From NCBI GenBank assembly GCA_949126835.1, contig OX421498.1, positions 28,935,081-28,999,080 on the forward strand: a stretch of 64,000 nt of DNA. The letters are read 5' to 3'. The notes beneath the pieces were generated by a model, which ran no database searches, was not told the DNA's origin, and worked only from the letters and a program-made list of their open reading frames with translations. This document shows positions 33,990 through 46,896 of the stretch, piece after piece; position 1 is the stretch's first letter; the number at the start of each line of letters is the position of its first letter. This DNA comes from Anisus vortex. Taxonomy: Eukaryota; Mollusca; Gastropoda; Planorbidae. A program made the position numbers and the translations under genes.

Positions 33990-34425
33990 TTGCGAAGTGT
34001 GGAAACCACCGATGTGCTTACATTAAGAGAAAAATTGATGGGCTAACGCGGCGGGGACAGCCCTTGTTGCGCGTCCGAAAATCATAGCACCACTTAGAGC
34101 CTCCGTGTAGGGGGCGGGGGGAGTCTCAACCACACTCTGGCGCCTGGACGTCAAGGCTTATGGTCTAAAACTTGTGCTACCGGGCAACAGTGCAGGTAGC
34201 CTATACTGGCGAGCCACCACGTTAACGATCCGAGGTGCATTCCGCAGGTAAAGAGAAGAAGTGTAGTACATGTTACTTCGGAGACCTATGTTACGCGGTA
34301 CCCTCTTACGGCATGCCGGCATAGCTAGTCTCGGGACAGGATCTTTGTGTGCGACCCCTTCTTTATCCACCACTTTACATTGTTACACCCTAGACTCAAG
34401 AGCTTATGATTTACTGATTTACTTG
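33990..34425 (+). repeat. GC-rich dispersed repeat, copy B
   Basis: Homologous to 31540-31975 in the same orientation; see that entry for the shared blocks. It is more diverged and has insertions. Open frames in it are not conserved between the two copies. Confidence 0.6.
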
Positions 34426-34524
34426 TCTCACAGACAACATGGCCTGAGAAGGAAATTTAAAAGCAATCTTTACTCTCACACACACACAATCTGCATGTCT
34501 ATCTGTTATCTATATATCTCCCTG

Positions 34525-34855
34525 TCTCGCTGTCTGTCAATCAATCAATCAATCAATCTATCTATCAATCTATCAATCTATCAAACAATCAACTTTTTTA
34601 TCAATCTCTCAAACAATCCATCTATCCATCTATCCATCTATCCATCTATCCCTCTATCCCTCTATCCCTCTATCCCTCTATCCCTCTATCCCTCTATCCC
34701 TCTATCCCTCTATCCCTCTATCCATCTATCCATCTAGCAATCTAGCAATCTAGCAATCCCTCAATCCATCAATCCATCAATCTATCAATATATATATATA
34801 TAAATATATCAATCTATCAATCTATCAATACATCAATACATCAATATATCTATCT
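34525..34855. repeat. Compound microsatellite (ATCA, ATCT, CTATCCCT)
   Basis: Mosaic of aatc, atct and an 8-bp unit ctatccct (about nine copies at 34648-34720), ending in atcaata repeats. The transposon at 34856 is inserted at its right edge, and the tract resumes at 35775 (ctatctccctgtctgactg). Confidence 0.95.
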
Positions 34856-35771
34856 CATAGGTTCTCAACGGGGGCGATATCGCCCCCAGGGGGGGCGGTG
34901 ATAAGCTTTAGGGGGGCGCTGACAGTCCCGGGGGCGATTGGGGGGCGGTGAAGGGTAGTTGGCAAATATAGTGTGCGGCCGGCTGGTCCTGTGGTTTGTT
35001 TTCCGGACTGTTTACCCTGCTGACCGATCACTGTCGCCCTAACATCTGCTAATATTAATGATATTTTGATCTCAGTTTTACCGAGATGTCCCTTAATGTG
35101 TTTTATATTATTGTAATAAAATGTCATTAATGTTAAGCAGGAGAGATAAGTAGTAATCATACAAACTGGGTAGTTATTGTAGTGCTTGAAAATATACATA
35201 TAAATTCTTTAGTCATGTAATATTTATATAATTATCAAATACTTTTTACAGTTTGATCATTTCAAAGTTATAAATTGTAAGCCATTTATTTTGTATAAAA
35301 GAAAAAAAAACTGAAATATTAGCTCAAATAAAACGGGCTAATTATCTCCCTTTAACTAAAAAATGTTTCCACTTTTGATTCAATAGTGATGCCGAACAAG
35401 TTCTGTTTTGTAATATAACAAATAATACTAATTATTAGACCTAAGGCTTTTGCAACCAAAATTGAAACAAACATAGACAAATTGCTAGCAACACTCCAGG
35501 CAAACGATTCGCATTAATAATGATTTATTTAAAACTTTTGTTAAGGCAATTTTTTTATCTAATAATTCTTACAATATGTTTCCTTTTCAGTTTTTTTTTT
35601 TAAATAATTAATCACATAAAAAGTCTAGTCGGCTAAAAAAATTCGGAAACCATAGTCCAGATGGGCGGAAGGGGGAGGGGACTGGGGGCTAAAAGAAAGT
35701 GGGGGGCGGGGCGGTGAGGGGAACAAAATTGTAAAAGGGGGCGGTGAGCCGAAAAAGGTTGAGAACCTATG
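34856..35771. mobile_element. Non-autonomous hAT-like element with G-rich ends, 916 bp
   Basis: The inverted ends are cataggttctcaac and gttgagaacctatg, followed inward by G-rich arms (gggggcgatatcgccccc at left, gggggcggtgagccg at right). Flanks are microsatellite, and an imperfect tatctatc/attctatc pair may be the 8-bp target duplication. A SINE family 2 head (ggccggctggtcctgtgg) lies at 34979-35040. It has no coding capacity. Confidence 0.78.
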
Positions 35772-36214
35772 AATTCTATCTCCCTGTCTGACTGTCTGTC
35801 TGTCTATGTAATGTTGATGTTGTTGTTAGAAGCTCTTACAGAACATAGATATGAAAGTTTCAAACCCGTGATCAGATGTTGGCTAAGTGTGTATATGTTA
35901 GGGTTAGCGGTCAGAAGTCATTGTTATTGTGAATGAATCCTATTCAGGTCTGCACGAATTTTCACTAAAAGAGAGGGAAAAGTAAAAGTGTGTGTAGTGA
36001 CACTATACCAGAGTGGACAAGTCATGTGATTTGACTTTAAGATTGCTTATTTTGAAATTGGTACACTTATAAGATGAAAGAAGTATATACTTTAAAAGAG
36101 AGTTTAATTTATTATGTTGTATTTTTTGTTGGGGTTTGTTCTCGTGCCCAAAAGAGTATAATAATAACCTATATATACATGTATAAATAGTATTAGCTGA
36201 TTGTTAACAGTAAT
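35772..36214. other. Non-coding DNA
   Basis: After a short microsatellite remnant (35775-35810), nothing is recognised. Confidence 0.5.
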
Positions 36215-36486
36215 AGTGACCTTATCTCTCCATGACCTTATCTCTCCATGACCTTATCTCTCCATGACCTTATCTCTCCATGACCTTATCTCTCCATGAC
36301 CTTATCTCTCCATGACCTTATCTCTCCATGACCTTATCTCTCCATGACCTTATCTCTCCATGACCTTATCTCTCCATGACCTTATCTCTCCATGACCTTA
36401 TCTCTCCATGACCTTATCTCTCCATGACCTTATCTCTCCATGACCTTATCTCTCCATGACCTTATCTCTCCATGACCTTATCTCTC
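36215..36486. repeat. 16-bp minisatellite, about 17 near-identical copies
   Basis: The unit atgaccttatctctcc is repeated with essentially no variation except at the ends, which suggests recent expansion or strong homogenisation. Confidence 0.97.
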
Positions 36487-36769
36487 TTTTTCGATCTGTC
36501 CCTTAAAGACAGCCATGCTTTTGAATGCAGATCGTAGTCCAAATATATTAAAAACAATGATTATTAAATAAAGAATTGTAGATCAAGAGTTCAGTGCATA
36601 ACCTTCGTGGCTGACGGATTATCACAAACAGTGTCATCACTGAAACGTAACGTTCCGATAATATATGTAGGCTACATTTCATCGGCGTTAGCTTACTATG
36701 GATGACGCAACACAAAATAGAAAAATATAAAAAGGGGGAGGGGCTAAGTGTTTCATCAAATAATAATAG

Positions 36770-36915
36770 CACACAAACAGACATATCGCAAACAGAGCTA
36801 CGGAAACAGAAATACACACAAACAGACATAAACACAAGCAGACATACGGAAACAGACATACACACAAACAGACATAAACACAAGCAGACATACGGAAACA
36901 GACATAAACACAAAC
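36770..36915. repeat. Imperfect tandem repeat of an aaacagacata motif
   Basis: Units acggaaacagacata and cacacaaacagacata alternate, with a higher-order period of about 54 bp. Open frames on both strands are by-products. Confidence 0.85.
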
Positions 36916-37144
36916 TGTCAATTCAATCAACAACAACAAAAACGATTCCTTTTAGTTAGTTATTTTTTGTGTGTAAATTTTACAATTAAAACAAAAGAAA
37001 AACTCGATAGTGAAAAAAAGTACATATCGATATATGGCTACTTTTAAACAGTTATAAGTCTTTAAATGGGCTTTACATTAACCGTATTATTTTAAAATAA
37101 ATCAAATAAAAAGGAATATGTATATACATATATATACATATATA

Positions 37145-38428
37145 TGTTACGGCCAAAGCCCGAAGTGCGGCCAGATCGCGATCTGGCCGGCCAGATCGCG
37201 CTTTGGCCGACGCGCTTCGCCAATGTCCGATGTGCTTGAAATTGCTAGTGTTTACGCTACTTTGGCCGGCCACTTCGCGATGTGGCTGGCAATCCCTGGT
37301 CAATGTCCGATGTGCTGATACAAGAATGTTCGGTAGGCGGCACACGTGTGATGGCGGCTTGCATAGGGTAGCAAGGACAGTGATACATACGCTGTGAAGA
37401 TAATTTTCTGTTCATCTTCTGCTTTTCAGTGAAAGTCCTGCCGAAGTGGTCACTAATTATCAAGGAAATTAATTATCACACGATTTAGTAAACTATCTAC
37501 CTGGATAAAAACACCATTTGCGTCATAAATTGACTGTTGGTGTCTGTGATTAGAAGATTGACTTTTGATAATCCACAAAGGTGGTTAGGTCAGGCAGGAG
37601 CGACCGTATTTTTTATCTAGCCATTGTAAGTATAGTTTCATGTGTTATATAAACATGGGTGGGGCCGCCAGTCGCAATGACAAAGAGCTTGTTTAATTTT
37701 ATGATAATAGATAGAGAGGGAGTGTCAATACTATACAGGACAGGGCCACCATTGATCTCGTTACCCACATCGACGACCGCGAAAACTCCCTCCCAGCCCC
37801 ACCCCATTGACGGACCCTCGAAGCCACAAGCGACCGGAATGTTTGGACAAAGGGATCGGAGACAGACATGTGACTTTAACGTCCACCCACTCTTTTCTCA
37901 TTGGTCCATGTTATATTATGTGGGTAGATCTTCCTTGTTTTAAAAACGCCCCAAACACGACTGTACGCACTTATTTCCTTTTGGATTTTAGTATTGTAAG
38001 ACAACTGATGATAGAGATTGAAAATGTACTATAATAAACTAATTAGACTGATTTTTTAATTTATTCTAATTAAAGATTGATAATTTACTATAATAAACTA
38101 ATTTGACTGTTTTTTTTATTTATTTTAATTAAAGATTGATAATTTACTATATAATAAACTATTTTGACTGATTATGTAATTTAGTATAATTAATAATCAA
38201 TATAGGCCTAATGTGATAATTACGGTATATAAACACTCGAAATCTCCTCAAGACCTTCTTAATCGGGCTTTGGCCGATCGCCCCTGGCCATTTCGCGATC
38301 TAGCCGGCCAAGGTCCGAAATCAAGAACAGATCGGGCTTTGGCCGGTCAAATGTGAGGTGATATTGGCCACTTCGCGATCTGGCCGGCCAGATCGTGATC
38401 TGGCCGACTTCGGGCTTTGGCCGTAACA
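37145..38428. mobile_element. Inverted-repeat element with palindromic GATC/GGCC ends, 1.28 kb
   Basis: The left end reads tgttacggccaaagcccgaa; the right end is its exact inverted form (cgggctttggccgtaaca). Both sit in TA repeats. The subterminal regions (to about 37310 and from about 38255) are built from modules such as gatctggccggccagatc and cactttggcc-like blocks. The interior (37320-38240) is AT-rich, contains a 65-bp tandem triplication (38012-38205) and lacks a recognisable gene. It is a non-autonomous DNA transposon of undetermined superfamily. Confidence 0.78.
38012..38205. repeat. About 65-bp tandem repeat, three copies
   Basis: The block gattgataatttactataa plus taaactaatttgactg plus an ATT-rich segment occurs three times. 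It lies inside the inverted-repeat element. Confidence 0.85.
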
Positions 38429-39049
38429 TATATATATATATATAATACATTATATATTATTATTTAATATCTATTCATTGCCAAATAATTTTTAAAAAAG
38501 TCGGTCATCTTTCATTCTTATTTATATGCTCCTGCTTTTAACTTTAACCAAGACACCGTTTTCTGTCATCTGGAAATCAGCACTTTACGACCATCTTGAG
38601 ATGACACTATGGATGTTTACAAATGATAATATCATCTTCTTCACTAATGTTTACTATCAAGCCCTTTTGTTTAATGGCGTAAAGATATGAAAGAGATAAA
38701 AAGTCGACCTTTGCGCGGCTTCAATGAGTGCAAGTATTTACAAGCACACATTTCAATGTTTTCATAGGTCTGATATCTAGCTCTCCCTGCAACCAAATCC
38801 TCACGTCCTCAAAAGGACAAAATTAAAGAGGACACAAAAATAACAAACAACTAGTACGTAACGATGACACAGTTTTCTAGAGCACTTGTGCACGTTGTCT
38901 GTCGTTTAGCTAGTTCAGTGAGGTGCCATTTCAAAGCTATTGGTTCGAATCCTAGCTACGGTGTTTGTATTTAGATATGATATCATCTGACTGTCGCCAT
39001 GACTTAAAAACCTTGATAATTTGCGAAATTTAGAAACGTCTTTAAAGTC

Positions 39050-39180
39050 CGGCTGGTCCTGTGGCTAGTTCACCGGGCTGTCAACCGACTCGTCTCGTGT
39101 TCGATCCCTGGAGTTTTGGGCCTAGTGGACGTAACAATCTTCTATCTAGAAGGAAAGCCGTAAAACTTTACAAAATGCGA
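39050..39180 (+). mobile_element. SINE family 2 (tRNA-derived, LINE-like tail)
   Basis: The head ccggctggtcctgtggctag gives an A-box-like region and gtgttcgatccctgg a B box. The tail gttttgggcctagtggacgt plus aacaatcttctatctagaag resembles the LINE 3' end at 55300-55345. It is internally shorter than the copy at 55455. Confidence 0.8.
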
Positions 39181-42100
39181 TGAACGTAGTCTTTGTTTAT
39201 TTTAATGTTCTTTTATTAACGTATCACTATCTAGTGTTTAATCAACAATAATATTAGAGATATGCTTTTTTAAAAAATCTTAATTATTTCTTTTTAAACA
39301 AAAAATATCAAATCAGATTACGGGATCACTCACTCAACTAAAATCCAAAAATTTCGATAAAAGCTGTTTGAAGATACTCTTTTTTAAACTTAGGCTTTTG
39401 ATGCCTTTATAACACAAAGCCACAAAAAGCATAATCTAACATTTGAATCCCACTGATATATAAACATGCAATGGTAATACCTACATAAAAATGTGTGGAT
39501 AAATGCATATCAGTGTAAAACTAATGTTGGTGTTGAGATTCAAAGAGTTTACTGCGACATTTATGTGCAATGTAGGCGCTACGTGGCAATGTTTAAGTGA
39601 CTTGAATTCGTTCCATCCCTAGCTTACGCAATCTGATATACAAGTGTGCATGCATGAATCTTGAATTTGTTTACTCTAGTAAATTAAATTGGATTAAATG
39701 TATACAATTGATTAAACTAAAAGATGAACTTGCATTTGAAATTGTGAAATTCGACAATTGATCTTTACACTGGTATTCGTATGAGAATCTGAATCGTCTT
39801 CTGCCAATTTTCAATATGTGTACTACATTCTACCTTTAAGCTGATAAATTAATAGATATTTTCTCTTGTTAGATTAATGTTAGAAATTCAGACACTATTT
39901 TACAAAATATAAAAAGCTCATGATAATTGATGTTTCAATCATAAGGCATTTTTTTTAAACTTAGCGCACCCAAGCTCACTAATAACTCACAAAAGCTAGC
40001 CTCCGCCAATTGATGACAGTAATTGTTTGAATCACTTCAGATGTGGCGCTTAGGTAGGCCTACTTCAAACTTTACAGACCCAGCACCAAAACATTAACTT
40101 TAGATTTGGACATGACATAACAGACGGAAGCTACACATCTCTAGGAAACTACAAATTGGAACCAGCCAAATATGTCTATGTGGTACAGCTTCAGAAAATG
40201 CAGATCATGTACTCCATACCTCCCCGCCCCTTTCCTGTACCATTCTTAGAAAATAAATCCCTTTTATTAAAGACAAAGCTATAACTTGCATAAGTATATC
40301 TCAAATTGTTTAAGTCCTTTGCCTACACATTGAGAATTGAGAAGAAGAAGCTTGATGAGGTGCAGTTTAGAGAATGTGCTATCTGATCACATCACTGATG
40401 AACACTAAAAGTTGTTGACCAAATCGATCGTGACACTCGTGGTAGATTGCAAACGGAAATCAATCACATCATGAAGTACGAGTTCAATACAATCGAAAAT
40501 TTAAATAATTTAAAACATATATTATAGGCTAACTAAACATAATAACGTTGTTACTTCAAAGAGAAAGTTTAAAAACCAGTTTAACCCCAACAGTTAAACT
40601 TAAGCCGAATGTAAAATTTCTTGAAAACCGAACGAGCCCTCCGGCTCTTTACTCCAGGGGTGGATCAAGTCATTGTAGCCCCAAGACCCCTGTACGAGGT
40701 ATGCCGCATAGGGCACTCCGCATGATAGGGAAACCGTAGGCATATGTATTACACTCCCCTCCCCCTAAGAATGATTAACGGCATTACTTAGTACTACCTA
40801 CAGTTTCGCCCGATAGTAAAAGTACTAAATTAAAGGCCTTGTGATCCAGACACCCGACTTGGCGAGAAGGGTACTGCTGCGCCTTTTCCCACATTCCCCA
40901 TCAAGTTTTGTGTGGGCTCTTGTCCATCCAATGATCCTTGTATGCGCAACGGGGGACCTGCATTCGCCAAACGGTGGTGTACTCTTGTGGAAGAGTATTG
41001 ATGGTTTACAGAAACCTCCAGCAAGCAGGCCCCAACAGTTTAACTACACAACCAGCTGACTCGGTAGTTCAACTTCAGAGTTAACTGACCTCAAAAGTAT
41101 AATATCAAGGCCTGCTTATCCCGGAATCGACACAAACAGCATAACCTCAAAAGTCAGATGACCCCGGAAGTTAAACCTCAAAGGTAGTCTATTAAACATC
41201 AACACATTTTAATATAAAGAACAGTAGATCTACTTACTCGCTTTGGCCCAAGTGCCGAGAATTTCCAACGCCGATAATTCTAACATGTGCAGCAATAGAA
41301 ATACGACTCACTCAAACAGAAACGCCCACCTAATGATGTCAATCAGACTCACGTACAGGGCCAACCGTATCAACATATCTATACAACAGTTCCGCCGAAG
41401 TGTTCTTACACAAGTTTATCTTTTCTGTCCTTTTTCTTTTTCAATTTAACGTCAAGAGAAAAAAAATGTGGAAAAAAAAAAGATGCGCCTCCCTGGTTAT
41501 TTCAAAATTGGAGTTGTGCAGCACAAAGATAATTATCGCAGCAATAATTGCAATAACATACATGTAGGTACTCTTGAAATATCAACTCTTGAAATATCAA
41601 TGGTGATAACTTTTTGATGTTGTTCTATTTTGAAGGCGTACAAGTCGTAACAAGCAATCCCCGCACCCATCCCTAATTTTCTCCCGCATTCCCCTCTCCC
41701 AAACTCTCTCCCCCCCATCACCCATCCCTAATATCCCAATCAGTACCTCCCCTCATCACGCATCCCTTATATTATCCCGCACTGCCCTCTCCCAATCTCT
41801 ATTCCCGCCCCATCACCCATACCTCTATATTCTCCTACACTCCCCTCTCACAATCTCTACCTCCACCCAAATGCACACACACATACACAAATAGGTTATG
41901 TTGCATCGTATTTCCTCCCCTTCTTTCCCCCCCCCCCCCCCGCCCCGTGAGATAGCAGGACATTCAAACGGCGGCTTAAATGTCAGTACCCAGTTGTTAT
42001 TGAATGAAGCGATTGGATGGTGGGGGAGGGGAGGGTGGAGTAACTTCAACTTTCAAAAAAACAAAAAGAGGTTGTGGGATAAGGGGGCGTTTGGGGTGGG

Positions 42101-43193
42101 GGGGGGGGTGTGCTGTGATGACGAAATGCTATGTTAACAACGAAAGAGCGCACACAATAATGGAAGTAGGCTATTTTGAATTACAGGACTAACTCCAGCA
42201 TTTCTATGTTTACACCCAACAAGCTCCCCACCCCTTTTTTTTTGTTCGTCTCATTATCTATTTTTAAAACGTTTCTATAAACACCCCTCCTCCCCTCCAT
42301 CCTTTTCCCATAAGGCCCCTATTCTGCCCTTTTCTGAAAAAAAACAACCCACTATATTTACTGCTGTGAGCGTTCAATTTCTAGGTCGCTTTAAACCGTA
42401 ACGTAACCCGACACCTTATCCTAGTTATCCCCCTTTGATTAAATAAGGAAATGATGAAGTGTGGGGGCATGTTGGGTTTACACGCCCTACTGGCAATGGT
42501 GGGATTTAGGGATCAATCTGTCCTTGTGTTTTGTTGTTGTTATTATAAATTTAAAAAAAAATTGTTTAATCCAGACCAAAGGTCCGCAATGCAGTTTAAA
42601 TGTAAGGGCTAAACTTGTCACTCAAAGCAAAAATAAAAAGCGTCATTCAACAGTCATGCTTTTATTATTTTGTTTATAAAATCAATACAATTTTAATTAA
42701 AAACAATTTTTTCAAAGTTCTGATTTCAAATGTAAGCTATATTATCACAGTTAAAAATATTATGCGAACAAAATTTTTAATAAATAAAATAAACAGCTCG
42801 CATTGGTTTTAGATTAAGTGTACAAGGAGATTTTAATTCTTCATTAATTGGCCATCCTTAATATAATCTTTTGAATTCTAAATGGCTTAGCTTACCGTAG
42901 ATGTGTGTTAGAATATTTATATATTGATTGAAATTTAAAAAAATGTACGGGCCTACTCACTTACTGTTTCCCAAACATTTTATTTTTGTGGCTTTTGGAA
43001 ATGTATATAGCTTATTCTAGACTTCAAGTAACACTTAACAAAATTAAAAATCACGCAAAGTAATTTTTTTAAATACATAAATAGTAAGGGCCGGCTCGTC
43101 CATATAGGCAACCTATGCGACCGCCTAAGGCGCGAAATTTGGGGATTTAAGAATAGAAACTAAATTAAAGTTTAGTACTTCTGCGCGCTACTG

Positions 43194-43195
<2 letters not shown>

Positions 43196-43269
<74 letters not shown>
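43196..43269. repeat. (TA)n microsatellite, about 37 copies
   Basis: Uninterrupted TA dinucleotide run. Confidence 0.98.
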
Positions 43270-43272
<3 letters not shown>

Positions 43273-44143
43273 GACGAATTACTAGGTCATCATCATTGGC
43301 TCCATAGTCTCGAAAGACGATTAGATTTGCGCTCCTGTGATTTGGCCAGCCCTGCAAAATTGACTGTGTCTGTGGAGACCTATCCTTGAGAGACAGGCTC
43401 TATCGCATCCCTATCACTTGAAAGCTGGACCGTTGGAGAAATTACTAGGTAATGATAATAATAATTGGTCATTTATATAGCGCCTCACTCCATGCTAATG
43501 CAAGCATGCTCAGCACGCTCAAGAAGGCGAAAGGTATTTTATATAAAGCTGTCTTAGAAAATAGGATAGTATGCCCTAACACTACTCAGTTTCTCCCCGC
43601 CGAAGGCACTTTAATGAGGGCGCAGAATTTATTTTCGCATAGGGCGTCAAAAACCCTCGAGCCAGCGCTGCATATAGTCATGCCAATACTCGGGGGTTGC
43701 ATCTAAAACCGATTGAGTGAAACTATATATAAAAAAATAAATATTTGTTTCTTTTGTCGATTTGTTAAAATCATGGCCCCGTAAATCGGCTCGCAGATTG
43801 AATCAGCAGAAGTAACCAATCTGTTTGTGTCTTTTAATTTGACTGTGTTTGAAATGGGGGGAGGGGTCTTTTTTTAATGTTCTATACTTGCTATGTTGCT
43901 GTTTGAGTTTATCGTCGCAATACATAGATTTTCAACTAAAATTATTTTTAAAATGTGGGGTACAATCCTTATGCACTTTTATTTCTAGTCTAGATATTCT
44001 TCTGGTGTTGTTGTAAATCTAGACATGCTCTACGTGGGGTTTGGCTACATATCTTGACACGAGACTAAAAAGGGAAAAAGGGGAGCCTATTCAAGTCGCA
44101 AACTAGAAGACTACAGTTTTGGTCACGTGATTACAGTCTAGAC

Positions 44144-46896
44144 CAGCGGTCTCCAAACTTTTCAGCCCGCGGGCCGCATTAACTAATAAACAGCAGCTCG
44201 GGGGCCAACTACACAAACGAGGTCCCAATAAAAAAAGAATCAAAACATGGATGTTGTCTTTATTTATTTATTTAATATTATTGTATTTAGTTATTATTTA
44301 ATAACACCTTGGTGCACTACACTTGAACACCTGTATTAGTGGGAATGGTGAAATTGTTTCCTGGATGCCAAAATGGAATACATTTCTGGCTTTAGAATTG
44401 ATGTCCCTAACATCATTATTGACCTGAGATTATCATCGGACAAGTTTGTTCTCAAATAGTTCTTTACGTATTTCATTCTTGAAAATGTTTGTTCACACAG
44501 GTATGTTGTTCCAAAGATTGAAAGGTACATTCATGCAAACGTTTTGATATTAGGGAAGTCTTCCTTGGGCGAAAATGGGTAAAAACCTATCAGTTCTTCT
44601 TTGGACTTATCCATAAGGAGGTCATTTGTTTTCAACTCAATTACCTCAGCTGCAGTTCATCTGGGCAACTGGCTACGTCTGCTTCAAATGGGTTTTGAAA
44701 GAGTCTCAATTCTTCTGTGAATCCAAATCAGAAAACCGCTCCTGAATCTGCTAGGGGCCTTTGATGAGCTCGCATGCAAATGACGCGGGGAACTGAGCTG
44801 TTGCTCTAGCCATGTATACCTTGCACTGCTAATAGTGCGTCAAGTTGTTGGCCTGTACTTGTTCCAAAAAACAAGACAAGTTTGGATCTGAAGGCCTTTA
44901 CGTGGGTGGATAGATCAGAAACAAGATTGTTCTCTCCTTGTAGTTTTAGGTTCAGAAAAAAATTAAATGACTAGTTATGTCTGTAGCAAAGGCTAATTTC
45001 CATACCCACTCTTCATCAGACAGTAATGGCTGTGGCTTGCCTTTACTTTCCAGGAACTCACCTATTTCTTTTCTTAGCTTAAATACTCTGCTCAGAACTT
45101 TCTCACAAATTAGCCATCTTACTGCTGTGTAATATGGTAAATCTTGTCTTGCGATTCCGTGTCTGTATCTTTTAACATGCCTCTGAACTGTCTATGACTG
45201 AGCCCATGTGATCTTATTAAATTGATCATCTTCACCACAGGATTCAGTACACTGCTAATGTCCATATATTTAGCACACAAAGCTTGCTGGTGAATAATAC
45301 AATGCAGGAACATTGGGTGTGGAATGTTTTTTTTCATTACACATCTGCTTCACTTGTCGAACCAAGCCTTTCTTTAAGCCACTCATGTTCTTTCCTCCAT
45401 CAACAGTCAGGCAACTGAGGTTAGTCCAGCCCAAGTTATAATCAGTAAATGTTTTTTCAACTCATTGAATATATCCTCTCCGGTAACAGTGTCATACATG
45501 CTGTGTAGGAAAGCCAGCTCTTGTGTTAAGTTCATGTCTTCATCCACACCTATAATGAACACAAGCATTTGAGAGGTGGAACAGCTGTCCAGCGATTCAT
45601 CCATTTGAATTGAAAAATGGCGAAACTTTCTTGCATTCTTCGCTATTTGATTCACAACGTTTTTATATCTGCAACATGGCTGGCATTGGTATTTGCGCCC
45701 AAAGCTATATTTTTTACTTTTTTTGACTTTTCTGTTCCTCAGCCACCTCCAACAAACATTCCTTCACTACTTCACCATCTGTAAACGGTTTGCCACATTT
45801 AGCCAGAACATAAGCAACTTTATAACTGGCCTTAGTTAAAGATTCGTTTTTATTTGAGGATTTACTAAACAATGTCCTCTGAGATGTGAGTTGATTTTGT
45901 AATTTAGCTAATTTTTAAGCACAGACTGTACCCTCCAAATGTGCATATTTCTCCTGATGTTTGTTTTGATGATGACGTCGCAAGTTGTATTCTTTCATCA
46001 CAGCCTCAGTTTCGTTGCAAATCACACACAATGCTTTGTCGCCGGATCTGATGAAGAAGTATTTCAAACTCAATTCTTCTTGAAATTGCCGACATTCATC
46101 GACTATTTTTCTTTTCCTCTTCTCGGCCATTGTTGGACACTTAAATAAAGTGAAGTCGACATGAATAAATAGTGAAACTGAAAATATCTTGCACACAATA
46201 TCGAAAAAAACAAAAACAAACTACAACAACTGATTAAGCTTATCAGAACTATTTTCATCGCAATTATAGTTGCAAATTACCAGAAACAATTTTTGTTAAA
46301 TCATTATGATTTCTTAAGTTAAACTTACCTGAATATAGTGTGGAAATATATCCACTTATGGTAGAGAGATTATTGCTTTTAATGTTTTCTCTTTAGAAAT
46401 GACAAAATGTGATCAAAATAATAAAGTCTTGATCAAACAGGAAACCTTTTAAAAACTCCGACACTAAAATTTCAGAAAAGCCAAGTTCTGCTCTTTAAAA
46501 AAAAGTTATAATAAACAGGGTCTCTGTGACCTATTTTGTGCCCCCCCCCCCCCCTTTGTTTTTTCAACTGCATCCACGTGCACCATTCCCCATTCCCCAC
46601 ATCTTTTTTTGTTGTTGCAAAAACAAAAATTAACAAATAAAATACCGTAACAATGAATTATTTGTTAGTCTTGGTTATGGAAACAAATGTCTTTGTTAAT
46701 ATATTTTCGAAATTTACTTTAATTAGTAAGTCAACAATGCTTCGCGCCCAAGGCTAGCTAATTTAATTGGTGCAACTTGGCAGGATATAGGTAAAATTCC
46801 GTATTTTTTTCCGTAGATAAAAAAGTACTTCGCGGGCCGCATGAAAGGGCCTCGCGGGCCGCATGCGGCCCGCGGGCCGTAGTTTGGAGACCCCTG
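44144..46896 (-). mobile_element. hAT transposon (Charlie/GTF2IRD2-like), degenerate, 2.75 kb
   Basis: The ends are cagcggtctccaaact at left and agtttggagacccctg at right (hAT-type CAGNGG...CCNCTG). They are flanked by a perfect 8-bp target duplication gtctagac (44136-44143 and 46897-46904), which fits the nTCTAGAn preference known for Charlie-type hATs. G/C-rich subterminal blocks (gcccgcgggccgcat) follow both ends. The interior encodes a broken minus-strand transposase. Confidence 0.93.
44336..46130 (-). pseudogene. Broken hAT transposase (BED finger to hAT C-terminal domain)
   Basis: Reading on minus from ATG 46130: a BED-like zinc finger (ALCVICNETEAVMKEY, then RRHHQNKHQEKY), a stop just after EGTVCA, then a continued frame (TLFSKSSNKNESLTKASYKV). 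Next come the DDE-domain start FRHFSIQMDESLDSCSTSQM, the segment HCIIHQQALCAKYMDISSVL, and the C-terminal dimerisation signature STYLCEQTFSR-like (TTYLCEQTFSRMKYVKNYLR). Parts lie in different frames separated by stops and frameshifts. The order and spacing match GTF2IRD2-type hAT transposases. It cannot make a full protein. Confidence 0.9.

Larger units (their letters stand above)
38429..44135. other. Non-coding DNA with repeat remnants
   Basis: No gene is supported. It holds SINE family 2 (39050-39180), C/G homopolymer tracts near 41930 and 42100, a TA microsatellite (43196-43269) and a stretch at 43450-43510 with gtcatttatatagcgcctca, a dispersed repeat motif. Weak open frames at 40548-41059 have no recognisable domain. 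Confidence 0.45.

Noticed and set aside
34270..34737. 155-residue plus-strand frame
   Set aside because: Its C-terminal half is translated microsatellite and its N-terminal half lies in a dispersed repeat; no conservation between the two repeat copies.
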